From positions 4,960,001 through 5,024,000 of the forward strand of contig NZ_JAFBCJ010000001.1 of assembly GCF_016907675.1 (NCBI RefSeq): a stretch of 64,000 nucleotides of DNA, given 5' to 3'. The notes beneath the pieces are model-generated. The model had not been told where the DNA came from. It saw nothing but the letters and a program-made list of their open reading frames with translations, and did not search any database. Position numbers and translations under genes: made by a program. Of the stretch, positions 18,565 to 27,595 are shown in pieces; position 1 is the first letter of the stretch, and the number at the start of each line of letters is the position of its first letter. The stretch is from Geodermatophilus bullaregiensis. Lineage in GTDB: Bacteria > Actinomycetota > Actinomycetes > Mycobacteriales > Geodermatophilaceae.

Positions 18565-19966
18565 GGACGGCGGCGGGCGCGCGGGCGGGTGCCGCGGCCG
18601 GGCGGCCGGTCAGCCCGGTGACGACGGCGGTGAGCACGCAGACGCCGGCACCGACCACCGCGATCGTCGTGTAGCCGGCCGCACCCGGGGACCCGCCGGA
18701 GCCGGGCGTGGCCGCGGCGAGCAGCGTGGCGGTGAGCGCGCTGCCCACCGCGAAGCCCACGTAGCGCAGCACCTGGTTGAGGCTCGTCGCGCTGCCGGTC
18801 TCCGACGGCGGCACGGCGGAGACCAGCAGCGCCGGGAACGCCGCGAACGCCGCACCGACGCCGAGGCCGGCCACCGCCATGACGGCGAACAGCTGCCACA
18901 GGTCGGTGCGCAGGACGGCGAAGAGCACGAAGGCGACGCCCTGCACCACGGCCGCGACCGGCAGCACCCGGGCGTGTCCGGCGCGGTCGGCGAGCAGCCG
19001 CGCGAGCCGGCCGCCGGCCACGCTCGCCGCCGAGAAGGGCAGCAGGACCAGGCCCGCGACGACGATCGACGTGCCGAAGCCCGCGCCGTCGGCCGGCGGC
19101 GCCTGCGCGAGCACCGGCACCGCGGCGAGCAGCAGGTAGTTCGACAGCCCGACCAGCAGCGCCGCCGAGTGGGCGGTCAGCGCGGTCCGGCCGCGGGCCA
19201 GCCGCAGGTCGACCAGCGGCTCCGGCGTCCGCGACTCCCACAGCACCCAGAGCACCAGGGCCACCACCGCCGCGCCGGCCAGCCCCCACAGCAGCGGTGA
19301 GGTCCAGCCCCACGTCCCGGCCTCGCCCAGGGCGAGCAGCAGCCCGCCCACCCCGGCGCCGAGCAGCAGCGCACCGACGACGTCGAGACGGCGCCGCGGT
19401 GCCGCGGCCGGCGGCGGGAGGACCACGGCGGCGGCGACCAGCGCGGCGGCGCTGACCGCGGCGCCGGCCCAGAAGGCGGCGTGCACCCCGCCGAGCTCGG
19501 CCACCAGGCCGGCCAGCGGGTAGCCGAGGCCGACACCGGTGACGACGGTGACCGACAGCGCGGCGATCGTCGAGCGCGAGCGGTCCCCGGTCAGGGCCTC
19601 GCGGGCGGTGGCGATGGCCAGCGGGGTCAGCCCCAGCCCGAAGCCCTGCAGCGCCCGCCCGGCGACCAGCCACCCGAGCCCGAGCGGCAGGGCGGCCAGC
19701 GCGCCGCCGAGGGTCACCACGGCGAGCACGGCGAGGACCACGCGGCGCCGGTGCGGGCCGTCACCGAGCCGGCCGACCACCGGGGTGGCCACCGCGCCGA
19801 CCAGCAGCGTGGCCGTCAGCGACCACTGCGCGTCCGGCAGCGAGGCGCCGGTGGCCGACGCGACCGCCGGGACCAGCGGCGCGCCGAGGCTGCTGATGAC
19901 GGCCACGACCGTCCCGACGAAGACGAGCACCGCCACGAGGGCGCGGGGGGACCGGGGGACCGCCAT
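18560..19966 (-). CDS. MFS drug/metabolite exporter (DHA2-like, 14 helices)
   Basis: 468 aa, almost entirely membrane helices. The hallmark between helices 2 and 3 is GRLGDGPHRRRV, and motif C-like GLGLGYPLAG/GFGLGLTPLAI stretches follow. Residues about 200-260 look like the extra helix pair of 14-helix DHA2 proteins. Proton-driven export of a small hydrophobic compound is the likely role. No TetR or MarR regulator is adjacent. Confidence 0.88.
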   Translation of the reverse strand: MAVPRSPRALVAVLVFVGTVVAVISSLGAPLVPAVASATGASLPDAQWSLTATLLVGAVATPVVGRLGDGPHRRRVVLAVLAVVTLGGALAALPLGLGWLVAGRALQGFGLGLTPLAIATAREALTGDRSRSTIAALSVTVVTGVGLGYPLAGLVAELGGVHAAFWAGAAVSAAALVAAAVVLPPPAAAPRRRLDVVGALLLGAGVGGLLLALGEAGTWGWTSPLLWGLAGAAVVALVLWVLWESRTPEPLVDLRLARGRTALTAHSAALLVGLSNYLLLAAVPVLAQAPPADGAGFGTSIVVAGLVLLPFSAASVAGGRLARLLADRAGHARVLPVAAVVQGVAFVLFAVLRTDLWQLFAVMAVAGLGVGAAFAAFPALLVSAVPPSETGSATSLNQVLRYVGFAVGSALTATLLAAATPGSGGSPGAAGYTTIAVVGAGVCVLTAVVTGLTGRPAAAPARAPAAVR

Positions 19967-20030
19967 GACCCCCAGCGTCCCAGGTCGTTGCACACACCAA
20001 GCAGTGAGCCGCGTCGAACCGCTGCCGTGA

Positions 20031-21479
<1,449 letters not shown>

Positions 21480-21566
21480 GCGCCCGGACCACCGCCGCCT
21501 ACACCCTCCGGCCGTCGATCGGGAGGTCTGCGACGGCGATCACCCCACGAAACCGCTGTCGACTCG

Positions 21567-21595
21567 TTGTCACGACTTCACGACGCCGGTACCGT
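21567..21595 (+). promoter_or_regulatory. Candidate sigma-70-type promoter for the riboswitch transcript
   Basis: TTGTCA (21567-21572) and TACCGT (21590-21595) are 17 bases apart, close to the actinobacterial consensus. Transcription would start about 35 bases before the riboswitch aptamer. Confidence 0.65.
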
Positions 21596-21632
21596 GGCCG
21601 CGTCCGACCGGTCGTCGTGTCCCCCGTCGGGG

Positions 21633-21790
21633 GAGGCCGGACGGACGCCGCCGAGTCGCCCGCTGGGGCGAGCCGGGGACCCACCGCAGTACTGGGGTGA
21701 ATCCCGCACCGGGCATCCGTCCGGGCAGGTAGGGCTGCTTCCCGCCCGAACCCGTCAGCTAACTCGGCAGGCGGCTCACGGAAGAACGGA
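21633..21790 (+). promoter_or_regulatory. ydaO/yuaA (cyclic di-AMP) riboswitch
   Basis: The conserved core blocks appear in order: CCGGGGACCCA (21673-21683), GGGGTGAATCCC, GTAGGGC, CCCGAACCCGTCAGCTAAC (about 21746-21764) and GGCAGGCGGC. GCCGCC upstream (about 21648) can pair with GGCGGC at 21770 to close the aptamer. In actinobacteria this class sits before cell-wall hydrolase genes and turns expression off when c-di-AMP is high. The downstream gene encodes an M15-type peptidase, which fits. Confidence 0.94.
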
Positions 21791-21798
21791 GAGCCGCC
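21770..21798 (+). promoter_or_regulatory. Alternative hairpin of the riboswitch (probable expression platform)
   Basis: GGCGGCTC (21770-21777) pairs perfectly with GAGCCGCC (21791-21798) over a 13-base loop. The left arm is also the 3' strand of the aptamer closing stem, so the two structures exclude each other. It may act as terminator or by masking the GGAG at 21788. Confidence 0.6.
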
Positions 21799-21800
21799 GG

Positions 21801-21875
21801 ATGGCGTGCGCCTGCACCGCTGCACCACTCCCTCCACCCCGGCTCTCCCGGACCCCGGCGCGCCCGCGCACCTGA
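21801..21875 (+). CDS. Possible 24-codon upstream ORF after the riboswitch
   Basis: The ATG at 21801 is nine bases from GGAG (21788-21791), the best-placed start after the riboswitch. The peptide begins MACACTAAPLPPPRLSRT and stops at 21875, in a different frame from the peptidase gene. It may be a regulatory leader or simply chance in GC-rich DNA. Between it and 22067 I see nothing else. Confidence 0.3.
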   Translation: MACACTAAPLPPPRLSRTPARPRT

Positions 21876-22066
21876 CCGTCCGCGGCCGTCCGCCCCGGAC
21901 GCCGTCCGCGAGCCCACCAGCCCGAGCACCCTCCGCTCGACCGGCCCCGCGCCGCTTCTCCCTGGTGGGCCCGCGCCGGCCCGGCGCGCTGCCCGCGCAC
22001 CCGCCGTCCGCCCCGCCGCGGCCTCCCGCGCCGCTGCGCCCCCACACCTCCGGAGCACCCCGCCCC

Positions 22067-23074
22067 ATGGACCCCCGCACGACCACGTCCGGCCGATCCG
22101 CCGAGCGCCGCGCCCGCGCCGCCGGCTCCCGCCGCCGTCTGCTCCCCGCCCGCCGTCCCGGCCTGCTGCTCGGCGCCGCCGCCGCAGGCGCCCTGCTGGT
22201 CAACGTCGTCGTCGGCGCGGACCCTGCCGCGCAGGCCGGCGCCGGCAGCGCGGAGTCGGCCAGCGTCGCCCAGGAGCTGGGCCTGACCTCCGGGACCGCC
22301 GACGCCTCCGGGTCCGCCGACGCCGGCGGAGGCGACGTGGCCGCGGACCTCCAGCCGCTGGAGGACCTGGCCGCCAGCCGCGGCAGTCGCGAGGCCGAGG
22401 AGGCCAGCGCACAGCAGGCGCAGGCCGCCGCCGACCAGGCCGCGCTCGACCGGCAGCGCGCCGAGGCCGAGGCCGCCGCCGCTGCCCAGCGCGCCGCGGA
22501 GCAGGCCGCCGCCGAGGAGGCCGCCGCCCAGGCCGCCGCTGCCGAGGCAGCCGCGGAGGCGGCCGCCGACCAGGTCGCCGCCGAGGAGGCCGCCGCCGCC
22601 GAGGTCGCCGCGGAGGAGGCCGCCGAGGAGGCCGCCGAGGCCCCCGCCTCGTCGGCCGCGCCGTCGTCCGCGAGCTCGTCGGCCGCCGGCTCGGGGACGG
22701 CGACCACGGCGACCGCGCGCATCAGCAACACCGCGGGCCCGGTGCAGGCCGTGGTCCAGGCGGCGGCGAACGCCGTGGTCAGCAACGTGGCCGGCGCCGG
22801 CGGGATCACCCTCGGCGGCACCCGGGCCAGTGCCGCCGACCCGAACGGCCACCCGTCGGGCCTGGCGCTGGACTACATGGTCATGTCCAACACCGCGCTC
22901 GGGAACGCGATCGTGCAGTACCACGTCGCGCACTGGGACGAGCTCGGTGTCGACTACCTGATCTACCAGCAGAAGATGCTCAGCTCGCCGGGGGGCAGCT
23001 GGTCGCAGATGGCCGACCGCGGCAGCGCCACGGCCAACCACTTCGACCACGTGCACGTCAACTACGTGGGCTGA
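22067..23074 (+). CDS. Secreted M15/VanY-like cell-wall peptidase with coiled-coil stalk
   Basis: 335 aa. Basic N terminus, then a membrane helix or signal at 32-50 (PGLLLGAAAAGALLVNVVV). Residues about 110-210 are an Ala/Glu-rich coiled coil. The C-terminal domain (about 245-335) holds NGHPSGLALDYMV and ANHFDHVHVNYV: His262, Asp269 and His328 (or His330) fit the zinc ligands of M15 carboxypeptidase-like domains (ARB_07466-like). It probably trims peptidoglycan. It is controlled by the c-di-AMP riboswitch. The frame is open back to GTG 21806, but the 87-residue extension is low-complexity Pro/Arg, so ATG 22067 is preferred; its GGAG is 11 bases upstream. Confidence 0.85.
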   Translation: MDPRTTTSGRSAERRARAAGSRRRLLPARRPGLLLGAAAAGALLVNVVVGADPAAQAGAGSAESASVAQELGLTSGTADASGSADAGGGDVAADLQPLEDLAASRGSREAEEASAQQAQAAADQAALDRQRAEAEAAAAAQRAAEQAAAEEAAAQAAAAEAAAEAAADQVAAEEAAAAEVAAEEAAEEAAEAPASSAAPSSASSSAAGSGTATTATARISNTAGPVQAVVQAAANAVVSNVAGAGGITLGGTRASAADPNGHPSGLALDYMVMSNTALGNAIVQYHVAHWDELGVDYLIYQQKMLSSPGGSWSQMADRGSATANHFDHVHVNYVG

Positions 23075-23090
23075 CCCCACGGCGGGCCGG

Positions 23091-23119
23091 GCCCGACCGA
23101 CCCCCGGGACCGGTCGGGC
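23091..23119 (+). terminator. Strong hairpin after the M15 peptidase gene
   Basis: GCCCGACCG (23091-23099) pairs perfectly with CGGTCGGGC (23111-23119) over an 11-base loop; CGGCGG/CCGCCG outside can extend it past a five-base bulge. It begins 16 bases after the stop. Confidence 0.75.
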
Positions 23120-23186
23120 CGCCGCTGTCGGGTGGTCCGGCCGACGATACGGTCGACGTCCGGACCGACCCCAGGAGGACGCCGGC

Positions 23187-23351
23187 ATGGCGCCACCGAG
23201 CTCCGTCCCCACCGTGCCGACGGGCGTCCACGGCCGGTGGCACCCGGCCGGCACCTGCGCCCCGCGGCCGCTGACCGACGAGCAGCGCGCCCTGCCCCCG
23301 GGACCCGGCCTGCCGTGGGCGCGGGCGGGTGCCGCGGTCGTCCGTGGCTGA
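23187..23351 (+). CDS. Small ORF (54 aa) overlapping the PmoA-like gene
   Basis: AGGAGG lies eight bases before the ATG. The product starts MAPPSSVPTVPTGVHGRWHP and is Pro/Ala/Arg-rich without recognisable domains. Its TGA overlaps the start of the next gene by eight bases, and that gene has no ribosome site of its own, so translation of this ORF may serve to load ribosomes onto it. It could also be a remnant of a longer gene. Confidence 0.45.
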   Translation: MAPPSSVPTVPTGVHGRWHPAGTCAPRPLTDEQRALPPGPGLPWARAGAAVVRG

Positions 23352-24219
23352 GCCCGCGCTCACCCTGTTGCGGCTCGGCGGCGTGGTGGTGGCCGGGTAC
23401 GCCGACGGCGGGGGGCTCGACCCGGCGCTGGCGCCACGGCCGTACCTGCACCCGGTCCGCACCCTCGACGGCCGGACGGTGACCGACGCGCAGCCCCCCG
23501 ACCACCCCTGGCACCTCGGTGTCTCGATCGGGGTCCAGGACGTCGGCGGCGCGAACCTGTGGGGTGGCCCGACCTACGTGCGCGGCCACGGCTACACCGC
23601 GCGGGCCGACCACGGCCGGATCGAGCACGCCGGCTTCCCGGCCCGGGAGGACGACGGCTTCCACGAGGCGCTGCGGTGGCTGGGCCCCGACGGCCGGTTG
23701 CTGCTCGGTGAGCACCGCCGGGTGCGGGCGCGGCCGGTCCCCGCCGGCTGGGAGCTGGGGCTCACGACCGCGCTCACCAACGCGACCGGCGGGGAGCTGT
23801 CGCTCGGCAGCCCGGCCACCAACGGGCGGGCGGGCGCGGGCTACGGCGGGTTCTCCTGGCGGCTGCCGGCGGCGCCCGGGCCGTGGGTGCGCACGCCCGT
23901 GGCCGCGGGGGAGCAGCGCGCGCACGGCTCGGTGGCCCCCTGGCTGGCCTGGACCGACCGCGCGGCGGGGTTCACCGTGGCCCTCGCCGGAGCCGACGAC
24001 GCCACCCGCGCCGACCCGTGGTTCGTCCGGGTCGGGGACTACCCCGGCATCGGCTCGCAGCTGGCCGCGCGGCACCCGCTGGTGCTCTCGCCCGGCGGCA
24101 CCGTGACGCGGGGCTTCCGCGCCCTCGTCGCCGACGGCGTGCTCGGCGACGCCGCGGTGGGGGAGTGGGCGGGCGCGGGGCTCAGCAGCGGGCGAGCAGG
24201 TCGAGCACCCGGCCGATGA
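23344..24219 (+). CDS. PmoA-like family protein (DUF6807 type)
   Basis: 291 aa. The segment DHPWHLGVSIGVQDVGGANL followed by WGGPTYVRG and later ATNGRAGAGYGGFSWRLP is typical of the family annotated as methane oxygenase PmoA; despite the name these are beta-rich proteins found beside sugar-utilisation genes, not methane oxidation. No membrane helices. The usual partner, a Gfo/Idh sugar dehydrogenase, is absent. GTG 23344 is chosen because it overlaps the upstream small ORF; the 3' end overlaps the convergent hydrolase gene by 38 bases. Confidence 0.8.
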   Translation: MAEPALTLLRLGGVVVAGYADGGGLDPALAPRPYLHPVRTLDGRTVTDAQPPDHPWHLGVSIGVQDVGGANLWGGPTYVRGHGYTARADHGRIEHAGFPAREDDGFHEALRWLGPDGRLLLGEHRRVRARPVPAGWELGLTTALTNATGGELSLGSPATNGRAGAGYGGFSWRLPAAPGPWVRTPVAAGEQRAHGSVAPWLAWTDRAAGFTVALAGADDATRADPWFVRVGDYPGIGSQLAARHPLVLSPGGTVTRGFRALVADGVLGDAAVGEWAGAGLSSGRAGRAPGR

Positions 24220-24754
24220 GCAGCGCGGCAGCGGCCGGGTCGTGGGACGGCAGCGAGCTGTCGGCGAAGCAGTGCCGGTCGCCGGGGTAGAGGAACAGCT
24301 CCCCGTCGTCGGCCCCGGCGACCAGCGCCCGGGCGGCGTCGACGTCGCCCTCGCCGACGAAGTACGGGTCGGCGTCCATGCCGTGCACCTGCACGGGGAC
24401 GCCGGCCGGCCACGAGCCGAACACCGACGCCGGCACGCAGGCGTGGCACAGCACTGCCGCACGGGCGCCGGGACGGTTCTGCGCCAGGTCCTGCGCCGGC
24501 AGCACGCCGAGGGAGAAACCGGCGTAGACGAGTTCCGCGGGCAGGCCCTCGACCGCGCGGGTGCCGCGCTCGACCACCTCCCGGGTGCCGATCTGCTGCA
24601 CGTGCGCCGTGCCCTCGTCGATCGAGGCGAACGTGCGGCCCTCGAACAGGTCGGGTGTGTGCACGCGGTGCCCGGCGGCGCGCAGCTCGTCGGCGAGGGC
24701 GACGACGCCGGGCGTCAGGCCCTGCACGTGGTGGAAGACGACGACCTCGGCCAT
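24182..24754 (-). CDS. Dienelactone hydrolase-family protein
   Basis: 190 aa. The pattern starts with VVVFHHVQGLTPGVVALADE, then HTPDLFEGRTFASIDEGTAH, a GFSLG nucleophile elbow where the family usually has Cys or Ser (here Ser), and a C-terminal LYPGDRHCFADSSLPSHDP holding the catalytic His. GGAGGAG precedes the ATG. It may hydrolyse lactones or small esters. Its last 38 bases overlap the PmoA-like gene tail to tail. Confidence 0.88.
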   Translation of the reverse strand: MAEVVVFHHVQGLTPGVVALADELRAAGHRVHTPDLFEGRTFASIDEGTAHVQQIGTREVVERGTRAVEGLPAELVYAGFSLGVLPAQDLAQNRPGARAAVLCHACVPASVFGSWPAGVPVQVHGMDADPYFVGEGDVDAARALVAGADDGELFLYPGDRHCFADSSLPSHDPAAAALLIGRVLDLLARC

Positions 24755-24845
24755 CCCGGGCGGCTCCTCCCCGGCGGTGTGCGGACGGACGGGACGGTAG
24801 GGCCCGCCACCGACGGTCCTCGTGCCGGGGCGCGGACGGCGGGCG

Positions 24846-25235
24846 TCAGGCGCTGAGCGGGGACCGGCGCTGCAGGCGCACCCGGCGCCGCTCCCGCTCG
24901 GACAGGCCGCCCCAGATGCCGAAGCGCTCGTCGTTGGCGAGGGCGAACTCCAGGCACTCGGCGCGCACGGAGCAGCCGGAGCACACCCGCTTGGCCTCGC
25001 GGGTGGAGCCGCCCTTCTCCGGGAAGAACGCCTCGGGGTCGGTCTCGGCGCACAGCGCGTCGAGCCGCCAGCCCTCCTCGCCGACGGGGTTCCCGCCCAT
25101 GGCGATCTCCGACCAGGACATCTCGTTCCAGGACGTCGTGGGCTGGTAGGCCGGCGCGTAGGAGGGCTCGGGAGCGGGCTCGTAGGCGGCCGACGACTCG
25201 GTGAGCAGGCTGAGGTGGGGGCGGGAGGCGGACAC
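24846..25235 (-). CDS. whiB2: WhiB-family [4Fe-4S] transcriptional regulator, WhiB2/WhmD type
   Basis: 129 aa. Four cluster cysteines are Cys62, Cys85, Cys88 and Cys94 (CX22CX2CX5C), followed by the GIWGGLSERERRR turn and basic tail that bind sigma factor and DNA. FFPEKGGSTREAKRVCSGC closely matches the WhiB2/WhmD (Streptomyces WhiB) subgroup, which controls septation and cell division with WhiA. The N-terminal 45 residues are variable. GTG 25235 follows GGAG. A cluster of short repeats lies in the leader. Confidence 0.92.
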   Translation of the reverse strand: MSASRPHLSLLTESSAAYEPAPEPSYAPAYQPTTSWNEMSWSEIAMGGNPVGEEGWRLDALCAETDPEAFFPEKGGSTREAKRVCSGCSVRAECLEFALANDERFGIWGGLSERERRRVRLQRRSPLSA

Positions 25236-25272
25236 GGGAAGCTCCTCGGATCGGTGGGCGATCGCACCGGCA

Positions 25273-25322
25273 GTGACGGACCGGTACGGGCTGGCTGCTG
25301 TCCGTCACGTTACGGAGTCCGT
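25273..25322. promoter_or_regulatory. Repeat cluster in the whiB2 leader
   Basis: GTGACGGAC (25273-25281) and GTCCGTCAC (25300-25308) form a perfect 9-bp inverted repeat with an 18-base spacer; ACGGA-G-TCCGT (25312-25322) is an adjacent palindrome. Thus ACGGA/TCCGT occurs four times in 47 bases. It could be an operator for whiB2. The remainder of the 348-base gap to the YCII gene shows no gene. Confidence 0.5.
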
Positions 25323-25583
25323 GAGGCGTCGCGCACTGGCAGGAACTAGCCGAAACCACGCCGCCCGGTTGTCGAATCGTGACCTGGCGTCCGCCGGCTC
25401 CCGTGTCGGGTGGGCGGCGGTCGCGTGCGGCCGGTCCCCCGGTGGCGCGCGGGGGGCGGCACCACGACCCGCCGCTGGACGAGATCATCCCGATTCCTCG
25501 CCGGGAGCCTGTCGATCCGGCCCGGTGGTGCGTGTCGGACAGACGAGGGCCCGGGAGGCGGGCCCCGACCGAGAGGGAGCGAG

Positions 25584-25928
25584 ATGTCCCAGTACCTGAT
25601 CCTGATCTACGAGGACGAGACCCGCTACGAGACGGCGTCGCCCGAGGTGACGGCCGAGATCACGGCCGAGCACGAGGCCTTCGCGGCCGGGGTCGAGGCG
25701 CACGGCGCGAAGCTGCTCGGCGGCGAGGCCCTGCAGCCGACCGGGACGGCGACCAGCGTGCGCGGCGGGTCCGAGGTGACCGACGGCCCCTTCGTCGAGA
25801 CCAAGGAGGCGCTGGGCGGCTACTACCTGGTCGACGCGCCCGACCTCGACACCGCGCTCGCCGTCGCCCGGACCGTCCCGGCGCGCTTCGGCGGCGTCGA
25901 GGTCCGCCCGGTCATGACCTTCGACTGA
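25584..25928 (+). CDS. YCII/DGPF-domain protein (ECF42 partner)
   Basis: 114 aa, start MSQYLILIYEDETRYETASP. The signature EVTDGPFVETKEALGGYYLV is the DGPF motif of the small YCII-related proteins encoded beside ECF42 sigma factors. Its stop is three bases before the sigma factor start, so the two are co-translated. The biochemical role is unknown; such proteins are commonly the targets of the sigma factor. Confidence 0.93.
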   Translation: MSQYLILIYEDETRYETASPEVTAEITAEHEAFAAGVEAHGAKLLGGEALQPTGTATSVRGGSEVTDGPFVETKEALGGYYLVDAPDLDTALAVARTVPARFGGVEVRPVMTFD

Positions 25929-25931
25929 GCC

Positions 25932-27194
25932 GTGTCCGACCCGGCCGGCGCCTCCGCCGTCGCGGCCGCGGTCGCCGACGCGCACCGTCGCGAGTGGGCC
26001 TTCGTGCTCGCCGCGACGGTGCGCGTCACGCGCGACCTCGACGTCGCCGAGGAGTGCGTGCAGGAGGCGTTCGCGGCGGCGCTCACCGACTGGCGCAGGT
26101 CCGGCGTCCCCACCCGGCCCGGGGCCTGGCTGACGACGGCGGCCCGGCGCCGCGCGCTCAACGTCGTCCGCCACCGGGGCGTGGAGTCCCGGTACCTGCC
26201 GCTGCTCGTCGAGGAGGAGACCCTCCCGGGGCCCGGTGACGCACTCGACGACGAGGGCGCACCGATCCCCGACGACCGGCTCCGGCTGGTGGTGACCTGC
26301 TGCCACCCCGCGCTCGACCGGCCGGCCCAGGTGGCCCTGACGCTGCGGCTGCTGTGCGGCCTGTCCACGGCGGAGGTGGCCCGCGCCTTCCTCGTCAGCG
26401 AGCCGACGATGGCCGCGCGGATCACCCGGGCGAAGAAGAAGATCGCCGTGGCGCGCATCCCGTACCGGGTGCCGCCGGCCGCGGAGCTGCCCGAGCGGGT
26501 CGACGCCGTCCTGTCGGTGGTGCACCTGCTGTTCACCACCGGGCACACGACGCCGGTGGGGGACGAGCTGGTGCGCCGCGACCTGGTGGAGCGGTCGGTG
26601 GAGCTGTGCCGCATGCTGCGCCGGCTGCTGCCGCGGGACCCGGCCGTGGCGGGCCTGCTGGCGCTGCTGCTGCTCACCGACGCGCGGCGGGAGACCCGGA
26701 CGGCGCCCGACGGGCGGCTGCTGCTGCTCGAGGAGCAGGACCGGGCCCGGTGGGACCGCGCGGCGATCGCCGAGGGCGTGTCCCTCGTCCGCGAGGCGCT
26801 GCGCGCCCGGCCGCCCTCGCGGTACGCGCTGCAGGCCGCGATCGCCGCCGTCCACGCCGAGTCGCCGAGGTGGGAGGACACCGACTGGCGGGAGGTCGTC
26901 GCCCTCTACGACGTCCTCGTCCGGCTGTGGCCCTCGCCGGTGGTGGCGCTCAACCGGGCGGTGGCCGTCGGCTTCGCATCCGGGCCCGCCGCCGGGCTGG
27001 CCGCGCTCGACGCCCTGTCCGCCGAGCCCCAGCTCGCCGGGTACGGCTACCTGCCCGCGGCGCGGGCGGACCTGCTCCGGCGGCTGGGCCGGGTCGCCGA
27101 GGCGCGGGAGGCCTACACCGAGGCGCTGCTGCTCACGCAGAACGCCGTCGAGCGGGCCTTCCTCGAGGGCCGGCTGCGCGGGACCGGCGGCTGA
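25932..27194 (+). CDS. ECF42-group RNA polymerase sigma factor with long C-terminal extension
   Basis: 420 aa. Region 2 is near residues 15-80 (DLDVAEECVQEAFAAALTDW, with PTRPGAWLTTAARRRALN) and region 4 near 130-185 (LRLLCGLSTAEVARAFLVSE). The next 230 residues form the DUF6596/TPR-like extension, with RPPSRYALQAAIAAVHAESP and QLAGYGYLPAARADLLRRLG. No anti-sigma gene is present; in ECF42 the extension itself is reported to be needed for activity. The GTG starts four bases after the partner gene stop. Confidence 0.95.
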   Translation: MSDPAGASAVAAAVADAHRREWAFVLAATVRVTRDLDVAEECVQEAFAAALTDWRRSGVPTRPGAWLTTAARRRALNVVRHRGVESRYLPLLVEEETLPGPGDALDDEGAPIPDDRLRLVVTCCHPALDRPAQVALTLRLLCGLSTAEVARAFLVSEPTMAARITRAKKKIAVARIPYRVPPAAELPERVDAVLSVVHLLFTTGHTTPVGDELVRRDLVERSVELCRMLRRLLPRDPAVAGLLALLLLTDARRETRTAPDGRLLLLEEQDRARWDRAAIAEGVSLVREALRARPPSRYALQAAIAAVHAESPRWEDTDWREVVALYDVLVRLWPSPVVALNRAVAVGFASGPAAGLAALDALSAEPQLAGYGYLPAARADLLRRLGRVAEAREAYTEALLLTQNAVERAFLEGRLRGTGG

Positions 27195-27207
27195 CTACGG
27201 TCGCCGT

Positions 27208-27576
27208 GTGCGTGGCGACCGGCTGGTGAGGGACCTGTACGAGCACTTCCAGGCGCGGGACTGGGACGCGGCCGCCGCGCTCCTGCACCCCGACGTGCGG
27301 CTGCGCATGCCCGCCACCGACGAGCGGTTCGCCGGGCGCGAGCAGGTCATGGCCTTCCAGCGGGACTACCCCGAGCCGTGGGGTGAGCTCCGCGTGCTGC
27401 GCGTTCTGTCCGACGGCGCCGTCACGGCGGCCGAGAACGAGATCGTCGGCCCGGGCGAGGTCTTCCGCTGCGCGGCGTTCTGGACGGTCCGTGACGGACT
27501 GCTGCACGACGGCGTCGAGTACTGGGTGACCGTCGGCGGTGACCAGCCGCCGCCCGCGCGCGCGGGCGGCGGCTGA
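27208..27576 (+). CDS. SnoaL-like nuclear-transport-factor-2 fold protein
   Basis: 122 aa. VRDLYEHFQARDWDAAAALL followed by HPDVRLRMPATDERFAGREQ is the classic SnoaL-like start, and VRDGLLHDGVEYWVTV closes the sheet. TACGGT (27196-27201) ends six bases before the GTG, so a leaderless promoter inside the end of the sigma gene is likely. It may be a target or effector of the ECF42 module. The last codons and stop lie inside a 32-base palindrome. Confidence 0.8.
   Translation: MRGDRLVRDLYEHFQARDWDAAAALLHPDVRLRMPATDERFAGREQVMAFQRDYPEPWGELRVLRVLSDGAVTAAENEIVGPGEVFRCAAFWTVRDGLLHDGVEYWVTVGGDQPPPARAGGG
27544..27575. terminator. Perfect 32-base palindrome covering the SnoaL-like gene's stop
   Basis: The sequence from 27544 equals its own reverse complement through 27575, beginning CAGCCGCCGCCCGCG and ending in the matching arm. 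It can form a 14-bp stem with a four-base loop. It encodes PPPARAGGG and includes two bases of the TGA. The convergent gene ends at 27596, so it serves as a bidirectional terminator. Confidence 0.85.
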
Positions 27577-27595
27577 GCGCGGTCGCTGAGCACGG

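Noticed and set aside
21806-22066. N-terminal extension of the M15 peptidase from GTG 21806
   Set aside because: The frame is open but the 87 residues are Pro/Arg-rich filler, and a proper basic-plus-hydrophobic export signal begins after ATG 22067.
23344-24219. Methane monooxygenase subunit
   Set aside because: The PmoA name of this family is misleading; there are no membrane helices or copper-site residues of particulate methane monooxygenase.
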